Shown here: one piece after another, positions 50,390 through 59,264 of the stretch
How positions within the stretch are numbered: position 1 is the first letter of the stretch
Layout: each line of letters starts with the position of its first letter
Assembly: GCA_036489495.1 (NCBI GenBank)
Contig: DASXFR010000072.1
Location: forward strand, 56,291-120,290
From: DASZIT01 sp036489495
GTDB lineage: Bacteria > Actinomycetota > Acidimicrobiia > Acidimicrobiales > RAAP-2
Length of the DNA: 64,000 bases
Direction: 5' to 3'
The notes under the pieces: model-generated
Seen by the model: only the letters and a program-made list of their open reading frames with translations
Databases searched by the model: none
What the model was told of the DNA's origin: nothing
Made by a program: the position numbers and the translations under genes

Positions 50390-51252
50390 CCCGACCCCAA
50401 GAGCTCACCGCCGTCGTCCTGGCTCCACCGGCGAAACCTATCGGTCCGGACGTCCGCCGGCGGGTGCATCGCCGCTTGCTCGATGCGGTTCCGGCGCTGG
50501 CCGCGAACCTGGCCGACGGCGATCAGATTGTCGTCTCGCTTCCTCTCCTCCGGCGGGTCGATCGGGATCCGGAGTCTCTGGCCGCGCCCGAGGAACCGTT
50601 TTCGTGGAAGCCGGCATTCGTTCGCCGGTCCCTGGGGCTGGCGTCGGTCGACGCGTGTCTCCACCGCCGCTACTCGACTCCGGGCGAAGCCACGGGACCC
50701 GTCGCCGACGAAGCGGTGGCCGAATGGGGTCGGAGCGGATGGCGCACGTACCACTGGGAGCCGTGGATGGCCGCCTTGAGTCCGGCGGCCCGGTCGGTTG
50801 TCCTGGCCGAGGCGGCGACCTGGGCGACGGCGTTGTGGTCATCGATCGACTGGCGTCCGTTCGACGGCTCGATTCGAGTCGGAGGACCTGACGACCAGTG
50901 GGTATGCCCGGCGGCGAGGATGATCCGGCTCAAGGGGCGGTGCGAGGTGCAGATTCCGCTGGAGCCGGCGACGGGCGACGGGAGCGGCGATCGGACGTCG
51001 AGGACGACCTTGCTGTCGGTGGCGAGCGGCATTCCCACCGACGGTTGGAAAGCCGAACTCGGGTTTCTGGCCCTGGTGGCGTCGCTCCGGTCTCCCACCC
51101 GGCCGGTGCCGGCACGGGTGGTTGGGATATGGCCGGACTCCGGGGAGCACCGATCGGTCGACACCACCCCCGGGACCCTCACCACCGCCGCCGATCGGGT
51201 GATCGCCGGCATCGCCGGCATCGTGGAGGCCCGCCTGTCGACGGTGGGGTAA
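50386..51252 (+). CDS. Degenerate, probably inactive paralogue of the PD-(D/E)XK nuclease
   Basis: A 288-residue protein coupled to the preceding nuclease gene. Aligning the C-terminal parts by eye gives matching order and spacing: KGRCEVQI to SGRVDLAI, LLSVASG to ILEVKSG, FLALVASLRSP to FYALLETLRSP, then DRVIAGIAGI to RRTLAGIGAL. The catalytic Asp is replaced by Glu187, and Glu-x-Lys becomes Ser211-x-Ala213, so nuclease activity is unlikely. SPAARSVVLAE also matches SAPERGALAAE before the core. It is otherwise unrecognised. A structural or regulatory partner of the active protein is the simplest inference. It lacks membrane or signal segments. Confidence 0.6.
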   Translation: MTRPQELTAVVLAPPAKPIGPDVRRRVHRRLLDAVPALAANLADGDQIVVSLPLLRRVDRDPESLAAPEEPFSWKPAFVRRSLGLASVDACLHRRYSTPGEATGPVADEAVAEWGRSGWRTYHWEPWMAALSPAARSVVLAEAATWATALWSSIDWRPFDGSIRVGGPDDQWVCPAARMIRLKGRCEVQIPLEPATGDGSGDRTSRTTLLSVASGIPTDGWKAELGFLALVASLRSPTRPVPARVVGIWPDSGEHRSVDTTPGTLTTAADRVIAGIAGIVEARLSTVG

Positions 51253-51319
51253 CGCGACGAAGGCACGGCTCGTCAGCGAATCAGGCGGCGGGAGTCAGGG
51301 AGCGGGATCAGGCGGCGAA

Positions 51320-52972
51320 TCAGCCGGCCGGATTCAGGAGCAGGGCTTTGGCCGCTTTGGCGTCGGGCTTGCCCGCCGCCGTCAGCGGGATCTCGTCTAC
51401 CAGCATCATCTGCCGCGGGACCTTGTATCCCGCCACCACTGATCGACAGTGAGTCTGGATGCTCTCGAGGGTCACGCCCTCCGCCCCGGATTTGGGATGG
51501 ACGACCACCGCGACCTGCTCGCCGAACCGGTCGTCGGGAACACCCACGACGATGGCGTCGTACACGGCGGGGTGGGCCTTGACCGCAGCTTCGACCTCTT
51601 CGGGAAAGATCTTCTCTCCCCCCGAGTTGATCGACGCCGAGCCTCGGCCGTGCACCGTAATGGTCCCGTCCGCCTCGGCGGTGGCCAGATCCCCGGGTAC
51701 CGACCAGCGAACCCCGGCGGCGTCGACAGGGAAGGTGACCGCCGATTTCTTCTCGTCCTTGAAATAGCCGAGGGGGATGCGCCCGGTTCGGGCCAGTCGC
51801 CCGATCCGCCCATCCCCCGGCGTCAGCGGCCGGAGATCGTCGTCGAGCACGGTGGTTTCGGGGCCCATCGCGAACCGGGGCCCGGTGGCGCCGGCCTCGA
51901 CCAACCCCTGTGCCCCGCTCTCGCTCGAGCCGAACGTGTCCCGGATCAAGATATTGGGCAGCTGTTCACGAAGCTCGTCCTTGACCGTCTTCGAGAACAT
52001 AGCGCCGCCGGATCCGATGGCGGCCAAGGTGGAGGTGTCGTAGGTGCCCGGCGCCGCGGCGGCGAGGGCTTCAACCAGGGGATGGGCCATGGCGTCACCC
52101 ACCAATCCCATCGACACCGCTCCCTCCTCCCCGACCAGCCGCAGTACCTCATCGGCGTCGTACCGGTGCGAGGTGTAGAGCACCACCGTCCCACCCATCA
52201 TGAAGCCGTTCCATGCGACCCACTGGGCATTGCCGTGCATCATCGGGCCCAGCACCAGCAGCACCGCCCGCTTGGCCTCGTCGACCTGCACCCGTTCGGC
52301 CAGCTCCTCGGCGGCGGCGATCGGCTCCCGACCCCAGCCGCCGCCGCTCATGGCGGCGAAAAAGATGTCCTCTTGGCGCCACATGACACCTTTGGGCATC
52401 CCGGTGGTGCCGCCGGTATAGAGCAGGTAGAGATCGTCCGGGGAACGGGGGGCGAAGTCACGGTCGGGACTGGCGGCGGCGAGGGCGTCCTCGTACTCGA
52501 CGGTTGGAAATCCCGGGTCCATCGCCGGGCCGGAGCCGTCTTCGATGACAATGAGCACCGGGGGGGCAACGACGTCAGCCTGGCTCCCGGCCGGCGGCGC
52601 CAATGCCTCCGTCACCAACCCCGACAGGGCCCGTTCGTAGACCAGGACTTCGAGGTCGGCATTGTCCGCCACATAGCGGAGCTCCGGAGCTACGTAGCGA
52701 AAATTAAGATTGATCGGCACCGTTCTCGCCTTGTAGCAGCCGATCATCACTTCGAGCCATTCGACGCAGTTGTGGGCGAGAATCCCCACGTGAGCGCCAG
52801 GCCCGATCCCGCGATCTTGGAGGTAGTGCGCCACCCGGTTCGCCCGCTCGTCCAGCTCCGAATACGTCCGCCGAGCCGTTCCGGCGATCAACGCCTCGCG
52901 TTCGGGCACGGTGTCCACCACGACTTCAAAGAGGTCGGCCAGATTCAGTTCCCTGTCAGCCATCCACGTCAT
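51320..52972 (-). CDS. AMP-forming acyl-CoA synthetase
   Basis: A 550-residue adenylate-forming enzyme. The P-loop is LLYTGGTTGMPKGVMW, followed by RDTFGSSESGAQG for ATP binding, then GRIPLGYFKDEKKS and VPGDLATAEADGTITVHGRGSASINSGGEKIFPEEVE, the hinge region. GKPDAKAAKAL contains the late catalytic lysine. It activates a carboxylic acid to acyl-AMP and then acyl-CoA. The sequence resembles actinobacterial fatty- or steroid-acid CoA ligases, but the substrate cannot be fixed. A second ATG four codons later may be the true start. It diverges from the SDR at 53144, and a crotonase-family enzyme lies nearby at 56201. Confidence 0.9.
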   Translation of the reverse strand: MTWMADRELNLADLFEVVVDTVPEREALIAGTARRTYSELDERANRVAHYLQDRGIGPGAHVGILAHNCVEWLEVMIGCYKARTVPINLNFRYVAPELRYVADNADLEVLVYERALSGLVTEALAPPAGSQADVVAPPVLIVIEDGSGPAMDPGFPTVEYEDALAAASPDRDFAPRSPDDLYLLYTGGTTGMPKGVMWRQEDIFFAAMSGGGWGREPIAAAEELAERVQVDEAKRAVLLVLGPMMHGNAQWVAWNGFMMGGTVVLYTSHRYDADEVLRLVGEEGAVSMGLVGDAMAHPLVEALAAAAPGTYDTSTLAAIGSGGAMFSKTVKDELREQLPNILIRDTFGSSESGAQGLVEAGATGPRFAMGPETTVLDDDLRPLTPGDGRIGRLARTGRIPLGYFKDEKKSAVTFPVDAAGVRWSVPGDLATAEADGTITVHGRGSASINSGGEKIFPEEVEAAVKAHPAVYDAIVVGVPDDRFGEQVAVVVHPKSGAEGVTLESIQTHCRSVVAGYKVPRQMMLVDEIPLTAAGKPDAKAAKALLLNPAG

Positions 52973-53143
52973 TCCCGTCTTTCCGAACCCTTAGGGCCTC
53001 CGAGCGCCGGCCCGGGGCCGTATCATGCGCCACCCGGCCGGTCATTGTGTAGCACGGACGGCCCGGCGCCGGTCCCGGGGCAAATGGCGTCTCGGCGTCG
53101 ACACCCACGCGATCCGATGGGATGGCAAAGAAAGGTCAGGCAC

Positions 53144-54016
53144 ATGGCACCTACCAACTCGGAGCGGACCGGAATCGCCGGACTGTCTGCCCTGGTCACC
53201 GGAGGTGGCAGCGGCATCGGCCTGGGCACCGCCTCCCGCCTGGTGGCCGACGGTGCCCAGGTGACCATCTGCGGGCGCACCGAGGAGAAGTTGCAGCAGG
53301 CGGTGACGGTGTTGTCATCGGTGGCGGCGTCCTCGGCGCCGGGAGCCGGCTCGGCGGTGGGAACCGCTCGCTATGTGGTGGCCGACGTCACCATCGAGGA
53401 GGAGATCGCCGGGGCCATCGCCGCCGCCGCGGAGGAACGCGGCCGGCTCGACATCCTCTTCGCCAATGCCGGTGGCGCCCACCACATGGGGCCGATCGCC
53501 GGCGCCGATCTGGACCAGGTGCGGGCGACCGTCGACCTCAATCTCATTGGCACCTTCCTGTGCATCAAGCACGGGGCCCCGTTGATGGGTGCCGGGGTGG
53601 GGACCGGGGTCGACGGCGGCCCGGCGCCGGGCGGATCCATCATCGGGATGTCGTCGGGAGCCGGAGCCTTCCCCCACCGCTACCTCTGGGCCTACGGCTC
53701 GGCCAAGGCGGGGATCGACATGTTGTGCAAATGTGCGGCGGAGGAGTTGGGGGGTTCGGGCATCCGGGTCAACACCGTGCAGCCCGGGATCGTAGATGAC
53801 GACCTGATGGCTCCGATCACGGCCGGCGGCCCGCTGCTCGACGACTATCTGGCCGAGATGCCGATCCGCCGGTTGGGAACCGTCGAGGACATCGCCTCAG
53901 CGGTGCGATTCCTAGCTGGGCCGGAGTCGTCGTGGATCACCGGGGACAACCTGGCCGTCGACGGCGGCCACCACCTCCGGCGCGGCGCCAACTACGGGCT
54001 GCTGTTCGGCGAGTGA
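53144..54016 (+). CDS. Short-chain dehydrogenase/reductase
   Basis: A 290-residue classical SDR. The ATG at 53144 puts LVTGGGSGIGLGTASRL near residue 17. LFANAGG is the NAG motif, and MSSGAGAFPHRYLWAYGSAK carries Ser, Tyr and Lys. The C-terminal part has VNTVQPGIV and the usual ITGDNLAVDGG. The central part has an Ala/Ser/Gly-rich insert (SSVAASSAPGAGSAVGTA) that is unusual. Substrates are alcohols or ketones, unspecified. It diverges from the acyl-CoA synthetase and converges with ogt, with only 25 bases between stops. An upstream in-frame start at 53117 is possible. Confidence 0.88.
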   Translation: MAPTNSERTGIAGLSALVTGGGSGIGLGTASRLVADGAQVTICGRTEEKLQQAVTVLSSVAASSAPGAGSAVGTARYVVADVTIEEEIAGAIAAAAEERGRLDILFANAGGAHHMGPIAGADLDQVRATVDLNLIGTFLCIKHGAPLMGAGVGTGVDGGPAPGGSIIGMSSGAGAFPHRYLWAYGSAKAGIDMLCKCAAEELGGSGIRVNTVQPGIVDDDLMAPITAGGPLLDDYLAEMPIRRLGTVEDIASAVRFLAGPESSWITGDNLAVDGGHHLRRGANYGLLFGE

Positions 54017-54041
54017 GCCGGGTCGCCGGTTGGTGGGCGGC

Positions 54042-54596
54042 TCAGCGGAACGAGGCCGCACCTTCCAGGGCCAGGAGTTCACGCTTCATCGGGAGGCCGC
54101 CCCCGTAGCCACCGATGGTGCCCTCCGAGGTGATGACCCGGTGGCACGGCAGGATGATGGCCAACGGGTTCTTCCCGTTGGCCTGCCCGACCGCCCGGAA
54201 CCCCTTGGGGCTGCCGACCCGGCGGGCCAGCTCGGCGTAGCTGATCGTCTGGCCGTAGGGGATGTCGGCCAAGGCGAACCACACCTTGCGCTGGAATGGC
54301 GTGCCTTGGGGGTCGAGGGCAAGATCAAAGCTCTGGCGTTCTCCGGCGAAATACTCGTCGAGTTGGGTGGCGGCCTCCAGCAGGTGATGATGGATTCCGA
54401 CTTCTTGGCCACCGTCATTTTCTTCGAGGCCGGTTGATTGCCGCGGCTTCGTTGCCCCGGGTAGCACCAGGTGGGTCAGCCCGTCGTCGTCGGCGCACAG
54501 CATCAGCTCGCCGACCGGGGTGGACAGCTGCATGGTCTTGACGGTGTTGGGTCGCCGATGGGCGTGGTGGGAATGAGGCTTGGTGGCGGTCTTCAT
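54042..54596 (-). CDS. ogt: Methylated-DNA--protein-cysteine methyltransferase
   Basis: A 184-residue repair protein. IILPCHRVI contains the acceptor Cys151, preceded by TPFQRKVWFALADIPYGQTISYAELA and the conserved RAVGQANGKNPLAI. These are the DNA-binding and active-site helices of O6-alkylguanine-DNA alkyltransferases. It removes methyl groups from O6-methylguanine and is consumed in the reaction. A His-rich N-terminal extension of about 20 residues is unusual. The ATG overlaps the TGA of the upstream ada-alkA gene, so the two repair genes are coupled. Confidence 0.93.
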   Translation of the reverse strand: MKTATKPHSHHAHRRPNTVKTMQLSTPVGELMLCADDDGLTHLVLPGATKPRQSTGLEENDGGQEVGIHHHLLEAATQLDEYFAGERQSFDLALDPQGTPFQRKVWFALADIPYGQTISYAELARRVGSPKGFRAVGQANGKNPLAIILPCHRVITSEGTIGGYGGGLPMKRELLALEGAASFR

Positions 54597-56062
54597 GCGG
54601 CGTTGACTTCTCCTTCGGGTTCGATGGGGGTGGTCCACAAGTGGGCCATGGCGTACGCCCGCCATGGGCGCCACTTCTCGGCCAGTCGGTTGACGGTCTC
54701 GATGTCGTCGTGGTGACCCAGACGAGCGATGCCTCGCCGGACACCGAGATCGGTGGGCAGAAAGGCATCGGGGTGGCCGAGAGCCCGTAGCGAGACATAG
54801 GCGGTGGTCCACGGGCCGATGCCGGGCAGCTCGAGCAAGCGACGCTCGACCTCGTCGGGGTCCTCACCCGGGTTGATCCTCACCGTGCCCTCGGCGATGG
54901 CGGCGGCTAGCGCCTCGAGGGTCCGGCGTCGGCTTCCCGGCATGGCGAAGGCGGCGTCATCGGCGGCGATGATCTCCTCGGCCGTCGGAAACAGGTGGGT
55001 GACGGTCGGCCGAGGGTTGCTCAGCCGTCGCCCGGCGGCGCCCACCAATCGTCCAGTCACCGTCCGGGCTCCGGCCACCGATATCTGCTGGCCGATGACG
55101 CCCCGCACCGCCATCTCGGCCCCGTCGACGGCACCCGGCATCCGCTTTCCGGGGGTGCGTTGGACCGACGGCCGCAACTGCGGATCGAGAGAAAGGGTTT
55201 CATCGACGGCCACCGGATCGGCATCCAGATCGAGCAACCGACGGCACCGGGTCACCGCGGCGGTCAGGTCGCGTAGATCCTCCAGATAGAACGTCGACCG
55301 CACACACCCGTCGCCCGGGGTCAGCTCGACGATCCCCTCGCCATGGGGAAGGTCGAGGCTGCGCAGGAAGGTGCCGTCGATGTACGACTCGACGCCGGGA
55401 ACGGCCCGGAAGGCGAGAAACTCGAACAACGATTCGGCGTCGAACGGCGCACGGTAGGGCAGGCGGAGTTGAATCGACCCGGCGCTGCGGTCCCCCCGTC
55501 GCCGGCTCTTCAGCCGGAGATCGGTTGGCGTCTTGGCGAAGACCTCTCGGATGGTGTCATTGAACTGGCGAACGCTGGCGAAGCCGGCGGCAAACGCCAC
55601 CTGCGAGACAGGAAGGTCGGTGGTCTCCATCAAGATCCGGGCGGTTTGGGCCCGTTGGGCCCGGGCCAGGGCCAGGGGCCCGGCGCCGACTTCGGCGACC
55701 AGCACCCGCTGCACTTGGCGGGCGCTGAAGCCGAGATGGCGGGCCAAACCGGCGACCCCTTCGCGGTCGACGATCCCGTCGGCGATCAGCTTCATGGCCC
55801 GGGCGACGACGTCCGCCCGCATGTCCCATTCCGGAGATCCGGGCGACGCATCGGGTCGGCACCGCATGCACGCCCGGAAACCGGCTTGCTGGGCGGAGGC
55901 GGCGGTGGGATAGAAGCGGACATTGCCGGGTTTGGGGGTGATCGCCGGGCAGCTGGGTCGGCAGTAGATGTGGGTGGAGGTCACCGCGGTGAAGAACCAC
56001 CCGTCAAAACGGGTATCCCGGCTCTGCACCGCCCGGTAACACTGCTCGAAGTCGTCGATCAC
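54593..56062 (-). CDS. Ada-AlkA fusion: methyl-sensing regulator and 3-methyladenine DNA glycosylase
   Basis: A 489-residue fusion. Residues 1-80 are the Ada N-terminal zinc domain with Cys34, Cys38, Cys65 and Cys68 (YCRPSCPA, CMRCRP), where a cysteine takes methyl groups from phosphotriesters. Residues of about 85-185 are an AraC-type helix-turn-helix pair. The remainder is AlkA: helix-hairpin-helix LPGIGPWTTAYV and LPTDLGVRR with catalytic Asp438. It should both switch on repair genes on methylation and excise alkylated bases. Such AdaA-AlkA fusions are known in actinobacteria. ogt follows with a four-base overlap, so both make one adaptive-response unit. Confidence 0.93.
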   Translation of the reverse strand: MIDDFEQCYRAVQSRDTRFDGWFFTAVTSTHIYCRPSCPAITPKPGNVRFYPTAASAQQAGFRACMRCRPDASPGSPEWDMRADVVARAMKLIADGIVDREGVAGLARHLGFSARQVQRVLVAEVGAGPLALARAQRAQTARILMETTDLPVSQVAFAAGFASVRQFNDTIREVFAKTPTDLRLKSRRRGDRSAGSIQLRLPYRAPFDAESLFEFLAFRAVPGVESYIDGTFLRSLDLPHGEGIVELTPGDGCVRSTFYLEDLRDLTAAVTRCRRLLDLDADPVAVDETLSLDPQLRPSVQRTPGKRMPGAVDGAEMAVRGVIGQQISVAGARTVTGRLVGAAGRRLSNPRPTVTHLFPTAEEIIAADDAAFAMPGSRRRTLEALAAAIAEGTVRINPGEDPDEVERRLLELPGIGPWTTAYVSLRALGHPDAFLPTDLGVRRGIARLGHHDDIETVNRLAEKWRPWRAYAMAHLWTTPIEPEGEVNAA

Positions 56063-56200
56063 CCTGCCAGTGTGGCACGCTCCGAAGGGGATGTCTGGCG
56101 GAAATCGGACATGAACGCCGGCGGGCCGAATCGGTGGCGATCAGGTGGCGGCTCCGGCGGTGAACGGATGCGGCAAACCTGGCGCATCCCCCGGGTTTCG

Positions 56201-57052
56201 CTACTCGTTTCCCCCCTCGGGGATCCACCGGCCGGAATCGCGCCACGCCACCGCGGCATGAAATCCCTCATCGGCGGCCAGCTGTTGGAACCATCTGCCC
56301 TCCGGCGAGTGCCGGGTGATGCCATCGAAGAGAGTGGCTAGCAGTTGGGTGCCGGGGAGGCCCATGTTGTCGTAGGCCTGGTTGATCATCAGCTTCTGCA
56401 TCACCAGTTGATTGATCGGCACCCCGGCCATGCGATCGGCCAGCGCCTCCACCCGGTCGTCCAACTCGTCGGCCGGCACCGACTCGAGCACCAGTCCCCA
56501 CTCGGCGGCTTGACACCCGTCGATGGTGTCGCCGGTCAGCAGCATTCGCTTGGCTCGCTCCGCACCGAGCCGATAGACCCACAGGGCGGTGGTCGGGCAA
56601 CCCCACACCCGGGCCGGCATGTACCCGATGCGGGCATCGTCGGCCATCACCACCAGATCGCAACACAGGGCGATGTCGCTGCCGCCGGCCACCGCATGAC
56701 CCTGGACTTTGCAGATGGTGGGCTTCAGCGAGCGGAACAGGCTGGTGAACTGATCGGTATTCCGCTTCATGGCCCGGAAGTCCTTGATCGGGTCCCACAC
56801 CATTCCCTGGGTGCCGATCCCGCCCTCGGCGAAGTCTTTGAGGTCGTAGCCGGAACAGAACGACCTCCCCTCGCCGCGCAGCACGATGACGTGCACCTGG
56901 CTGTCATCATTGGCCTGCTCGACGGCGGCATCGATCTCGCCGGGCATGAACCGGTCGATGGCGTTGAGCCGGGCGGGACGATTGAGGGTGATGTACGCCT
57001 TCCGGTCGGCCGTCTCATAGCGCAGAGAGCGGAAGTTGGCGGTATCGGTCAT
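56201..57052 (-). CDS. Enoyl-CoA hydratase/crotonase-family protein
   Basis: A 283-residue crotonase-fold protein. LNRPARLNAIDRFMPGEI is the CoA-binding start, GRSFCSGYDLKDF the first oxyanion region and GHAVAGGSDIALCCDLVV the second. The usual hydratase glutamates are not obvious, so it may be an isomerase, thioesterase or other crotonase member. The length is slightly above average because of an insert near GIGTQGMVWDPIK. It is 138 bases upstream of ada-alkA on the same strand and 70 bases downstream of the S4 gene. Acyl-CoA turnover is the general role. Confidence 0.87.
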   Translation of the reverse strand: MTDTANFRSLRYETADRKAYITLNRPARLNAIDRFMPGEIDAAVEQANDDSQVHVIVLRGEGRSFCSGYDLKDFAEGGIGTQGMVWDPIKDFRAMKRNTDQFTSLFRSLKPTICKVQGHAVAGGSDIALCCDLVVMADDARIGYMPARVWGCPTTALWVYRLGAERAKRMLLTGDTIDGCQAAEWGLVLESVPADELDDRVEALADRMAGVPINQLVMQKLMINQAYDNMGLPGTQLLATLFDGITRHSPEGRWFQQLAADEGFHAAVAWRDSGRWIPEGGNE

Positions 57053-57122
57053 GGAGCCTCCCAGTCGCTCGACCCGGGGGTGGCCGACACCACCGGTTCA
57101 CCATCTCGACAACGGGTGTTCA

Positions 57123-57449
57123 TCACTGTCGGCGCAGCCTGTCCAGATTGCGGCGATCCCGCTTGGTCGGCCGACCCGAGCCCGGCGCCCGGGACGATGC
57201 CGGGACGGCGTTCGCGGCGGGTGTCGGCGGCGGGGAGTGGTCGATGAGGCACTCGGCCGCCACCGGGGCGCCGACCCGCTTGGTGATCAACTTGACGACT
57301 TCCACGATCCGGGCCCGATCCCCCGCCCGGGTCTCCACCCGGTCTCCGGGCCGCACCGGGGAGGACGCCTTCGCCGTCGTGCCGTTGACCCGGACCCGCC
57401 CACCCCGACAGGCGGCGGTGGCCGCCGAGCGGGTCTTGTGGAGGCGCAC
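57123..57449 (-). CDS. S4-domain RNA-binding protein (Hsp15-like), start uncertain
   Basis: A 108-residue frame from a GTG. RLHKTRSAATAACRGGRVRVNG is the S4 RNA-binding motif, and VRPGDRVETRAGDRARIVEVV follows as in Hsp15-type ribosome-recycling proteins. A Pro/Ala-rich then basic tail (RPTKRDRRNLDRLRRQ) ends it. The family usually begins with RIDQWLWAVRL, and exactly ARIDQWLWAVRL is encoded in frame just upstream (to about 57476). No ATG, GTG or TTG opens that stretch after the preceding stop; an ATG at 57493 is in another frame. Either a rare start such as the ATC at 57485 is used, or one base is missing near 57490. The conserved part is otherwise intact. Confidence 0.75.
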   Translation of the reverse strand: MRLHKTRSAATAACRGGRVRVNGTTAKASSPVRPGDRVETRAGDRARIVEVVKLITKRVGAPVAAECLIDHSPPPTPAANAVPASSRAPGSGRPTKRDRRNLDRLRRQ

Positions 57450-57533
57450 CGCCCACAGCCACTGATCGATTCGGGCGCTTTCGATCCGGCCATGCTGGCA
57501 CGTGGAGTCAGAACCGGGCGAGCCCCCGAATCG

Positions 57534-58244
57534 TCAATGACCCGGAGTTGTCGTCGTTCCCGGGTTGCCTTCGGCGCCGGCGACCCCCGGTGCCGGTCGG
57601 TGGCTCCCGCGGCGCCGGGTGAGCTCGACTCGGACCACCTCGGGATCCGGATCTGCGACCGCCAGCTGGCCGGACTCGCCGTCGCGTCGGAGAAACACGT
57701 CGTGCATCTCGACGGCGAGCACCGCCAGTTGGGTGGCATCCCTCGGAGCCACCGATTCCGACATTTGTTCCCGGTGCCCGTCCAGATAGCTGGCGGCGGC
57801 CCTGACGCTGTCCCGTTGGGCTCGGTCAGCCGGGGTCGGGTAGCTGAACCGCCATCGTCGGGCTTGCCGGGTGATCTGGATCTTGTCGTCGTTGTCGAGG
57901 CCGGCAGCCGGGAAGACCCGGCAGTCGTAGGTACGGCAGGTCCGGGGACGGTGTGGGTAGATCGAGCACCGGTCGTCGATCAGCATCGGGCAGTGCCCCC
58001 GGTGGTCGTAGCCGAGCAGCACATGGCCGGGCGGGAATCGAGGCGCCGGGAACAGCAGCTCGACGGGAATATGGGCAAGGGGGTCGGCCTCGTCGGGGGC
58101 GATGTGAATGAACTGCGACGAGGTGCAGCAGGCGGTGCAGCCATCGCAGGGGACATCGGAGGTGCCCTGGCCGCCCAGGGCGGCCTGCATCTCGGTCATC
58201 CAAGTCGAGAAGACCCCGGCATCGAGATCCGGATCGCCGCTCAT
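57534..58244 (-). CDS. YkgJ-type cysteine cluster protein
   Basis: A 236-residue protein starting at the ATG at 58244, preceded by GAGGA; upstream in-frame starts add 34 residues of no known type. CDGCTACCTSSQ is the first metal-binding group. GHCPMLIDDRCSIYPHRPRTCRTYDCRVF is the second, matching the CxxCC...C...YxxRPxxC pattern of the UPF0153/YkgJ family, which probably binds zinc or an iron-sulfur cluster. A helical C-terminal half with a Gly/Pro/Thr-rich end follows. The function is unknown, with proposals of oxidase or metal-handling roles. It lies between the GNAT and S4 genes on the same strand. Confidence 0.82.
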   Translation of the reverse strand: MSGDPDLDAGVFSTWMTEMQAALGGQGTSDVPCDGCTACCTSSQFIHIAPDEADPLAHIPVELLFPAPRFPPGHVLLGYDHRGHCPMLIDDRCSIYPHRPRTCRTYDCRVFPAAGLDNDDKIQITRQARRWRFSYPTPADRAQRDSVRAAASYLDGHREQMSESVAPRDATQLAVLAVEMHDVFLRRDGESGQLAVADPDPEVVRVELTRRRGSHRPAPGVAGAEGNPGTTTTPGH

Positions 58245-58353
58245 GTTGTCCTCGGTCACGACGGCTCCATGGCTCGATCGGGCGTCCGCGGTCCGGAAGG
58301 ATACGACTCGGACTCGGCCGCCCCCCTGGGTGGGCGCCATATCCAAATGGACG

Positions 58354-58890
58354 TCAGGGGAACGGGGGGCGGTCCATCACCCATCGGGTGGTCACCTGGA
58401 GGAAATTGATCGGGCTGGGCTGGGCTTCGTGGCTGAACTGATACCGGAACCCAGCACTCTGCAACGCCCGGTTCGGGGCGGTGTTGAACGCGTTCGGCTC
58501 ACAGTAGAGACGCTGCAATTCGAGAGCCCGGAAATACACCTCGGCCGACATTCTCACGAATTCGGCTCCGAGCCCCTGCCGCCGCCGGGTCGGTTCCAGG
58601 ATGTGGAGGTGCATGAAGGCCTCCTGGCCGAAGATGATGTGGTCGGCCGAGCTGAACCCGACGGCCCGGTCATCGAGTTCCCACACCACTGAGTAGCTTT
58701 CCCGCGCTTGCCTCGGCCGGGCGTAGTCCTCCTGGTAAAAGGACCGCCACGCGTCCGGGGCGGGCAGCCGGGCCCGATCGACGCCCAGCGTGCGGAGGTG
58801 CTGGTCTGACGAGTCGTGGAAGTAGCTGATCCGGAGGTCGACGTCGGCCAGCTTCATTTCCCGGACGGTCAGCCTCGCATCCGGGCTCAT
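58354..58890 (-). CDS. GNAT-family N-acetyltransferase
   Basis: A 178-residue acetyltransferase. LTVREMKLADVDLRISYF is the N-terminal strand, MHLHILEPTRRRQGLGAEFVRMSAEVYF holds the acetyl-CoA pyrophosphate loop (RRQGLG), and YCEPNAFNTAPNRALQSAGFRY is the C-terminal GNAT motif. The substrate is not determinable. The ATG at 58890 overlaps the stop of the upstream metallopeptidase gene as ATGA; an ATG two codons earlier is also possible. Coupling with a small metallopeptidase gene is seen here, with no obvious functional reason. Confidence 0.87.
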   Translation of the reverse strand: MSPDARLTVREMKLADVDLRISYFHDSSDQHLRTLGVDRARLPAPDAWRSFYQEDYARPRQARESYSVVWELDDRAVGFSSADHIIFGQEAFMHLHILEPTRRRQGLGAEFVRMSAEVYFRALELQRLYCEPNAFNTAPNRALQSAGFRYQFSHEAQPSPINFLQVTTRWVMDRPPFP

Positions 58891-59231
58891 GCCCATCCCA
58901 ATTCCTTCAGCCGCCGATCATCGATACCGAAGTGGTGGCCGATCTCGTGGACCACTGTCTTGCGCACCATGTCCACCACTTCCTGGGTGGTGGTGCAAGC
59001 CGAGCAGATGGTGGCCATGTAGATAGTGATGCGATCGGGCACCGCGCTCATGTAGCTATTGCCTCGGTTGGTCAGCGGGATCCCTTCATAGAGTCCCAGC
59101 AGCGATCCGGGCGGACTCAACTCGTCCACCACCACCGCGACGTTCTCCATGTTGTTACCCAGCTCGGGAGGGATCCCGTCGAGCGCATCCGTCACCAGCG
59201 CTTCGAACTGCTCTACCGACATGGTGACCAT
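58887..59231 (-). CDS. Small zinc metallopeptidase-family protein (DUF1025/MMP-like)
   Basis: A 114-residue protein. VVHEIGHHFGIDDRRL is an HExxH zinc motif with a third histidine in HExxHHxGIDD. MSVEQFEALVTDALDGIPPEL and NVAVVVDE are typical of the small actinobacterial metallopeptidase family. LLGLYEGIPLTNRG matches its central part. The fold is a minimal zincin. The substrate and role are unknown. Two starts exist (ATG at 59231 and an ATG three codons later). It is followed by the coupled GNAT gene. Confidence 0.88.
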   Translation of the reverse strand: MVTMSVEQFEALVTDALDGIPPELGNNMENVAVVVDELSPPGSLLGLYEGIPLTNRGNSYMSAVPDRITIYMATICSACTTTQEVVDMVRKTVVHEIGHHFGIDDRRLKELGWA

Positions 59232-59264
59232 GGACTAGATCATGCCAATTCCAGGCGGTGAGTC

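Noticed and set aside
51253..51319. Short direct repeats (ATCAGGCGGCG) between the pseudo-nuclease and acyl-CoA synthetase genes
   Set aside because: Only two close copies in a 67-base convergent gap; they are too short and few to call a functional repeat or attachment site.
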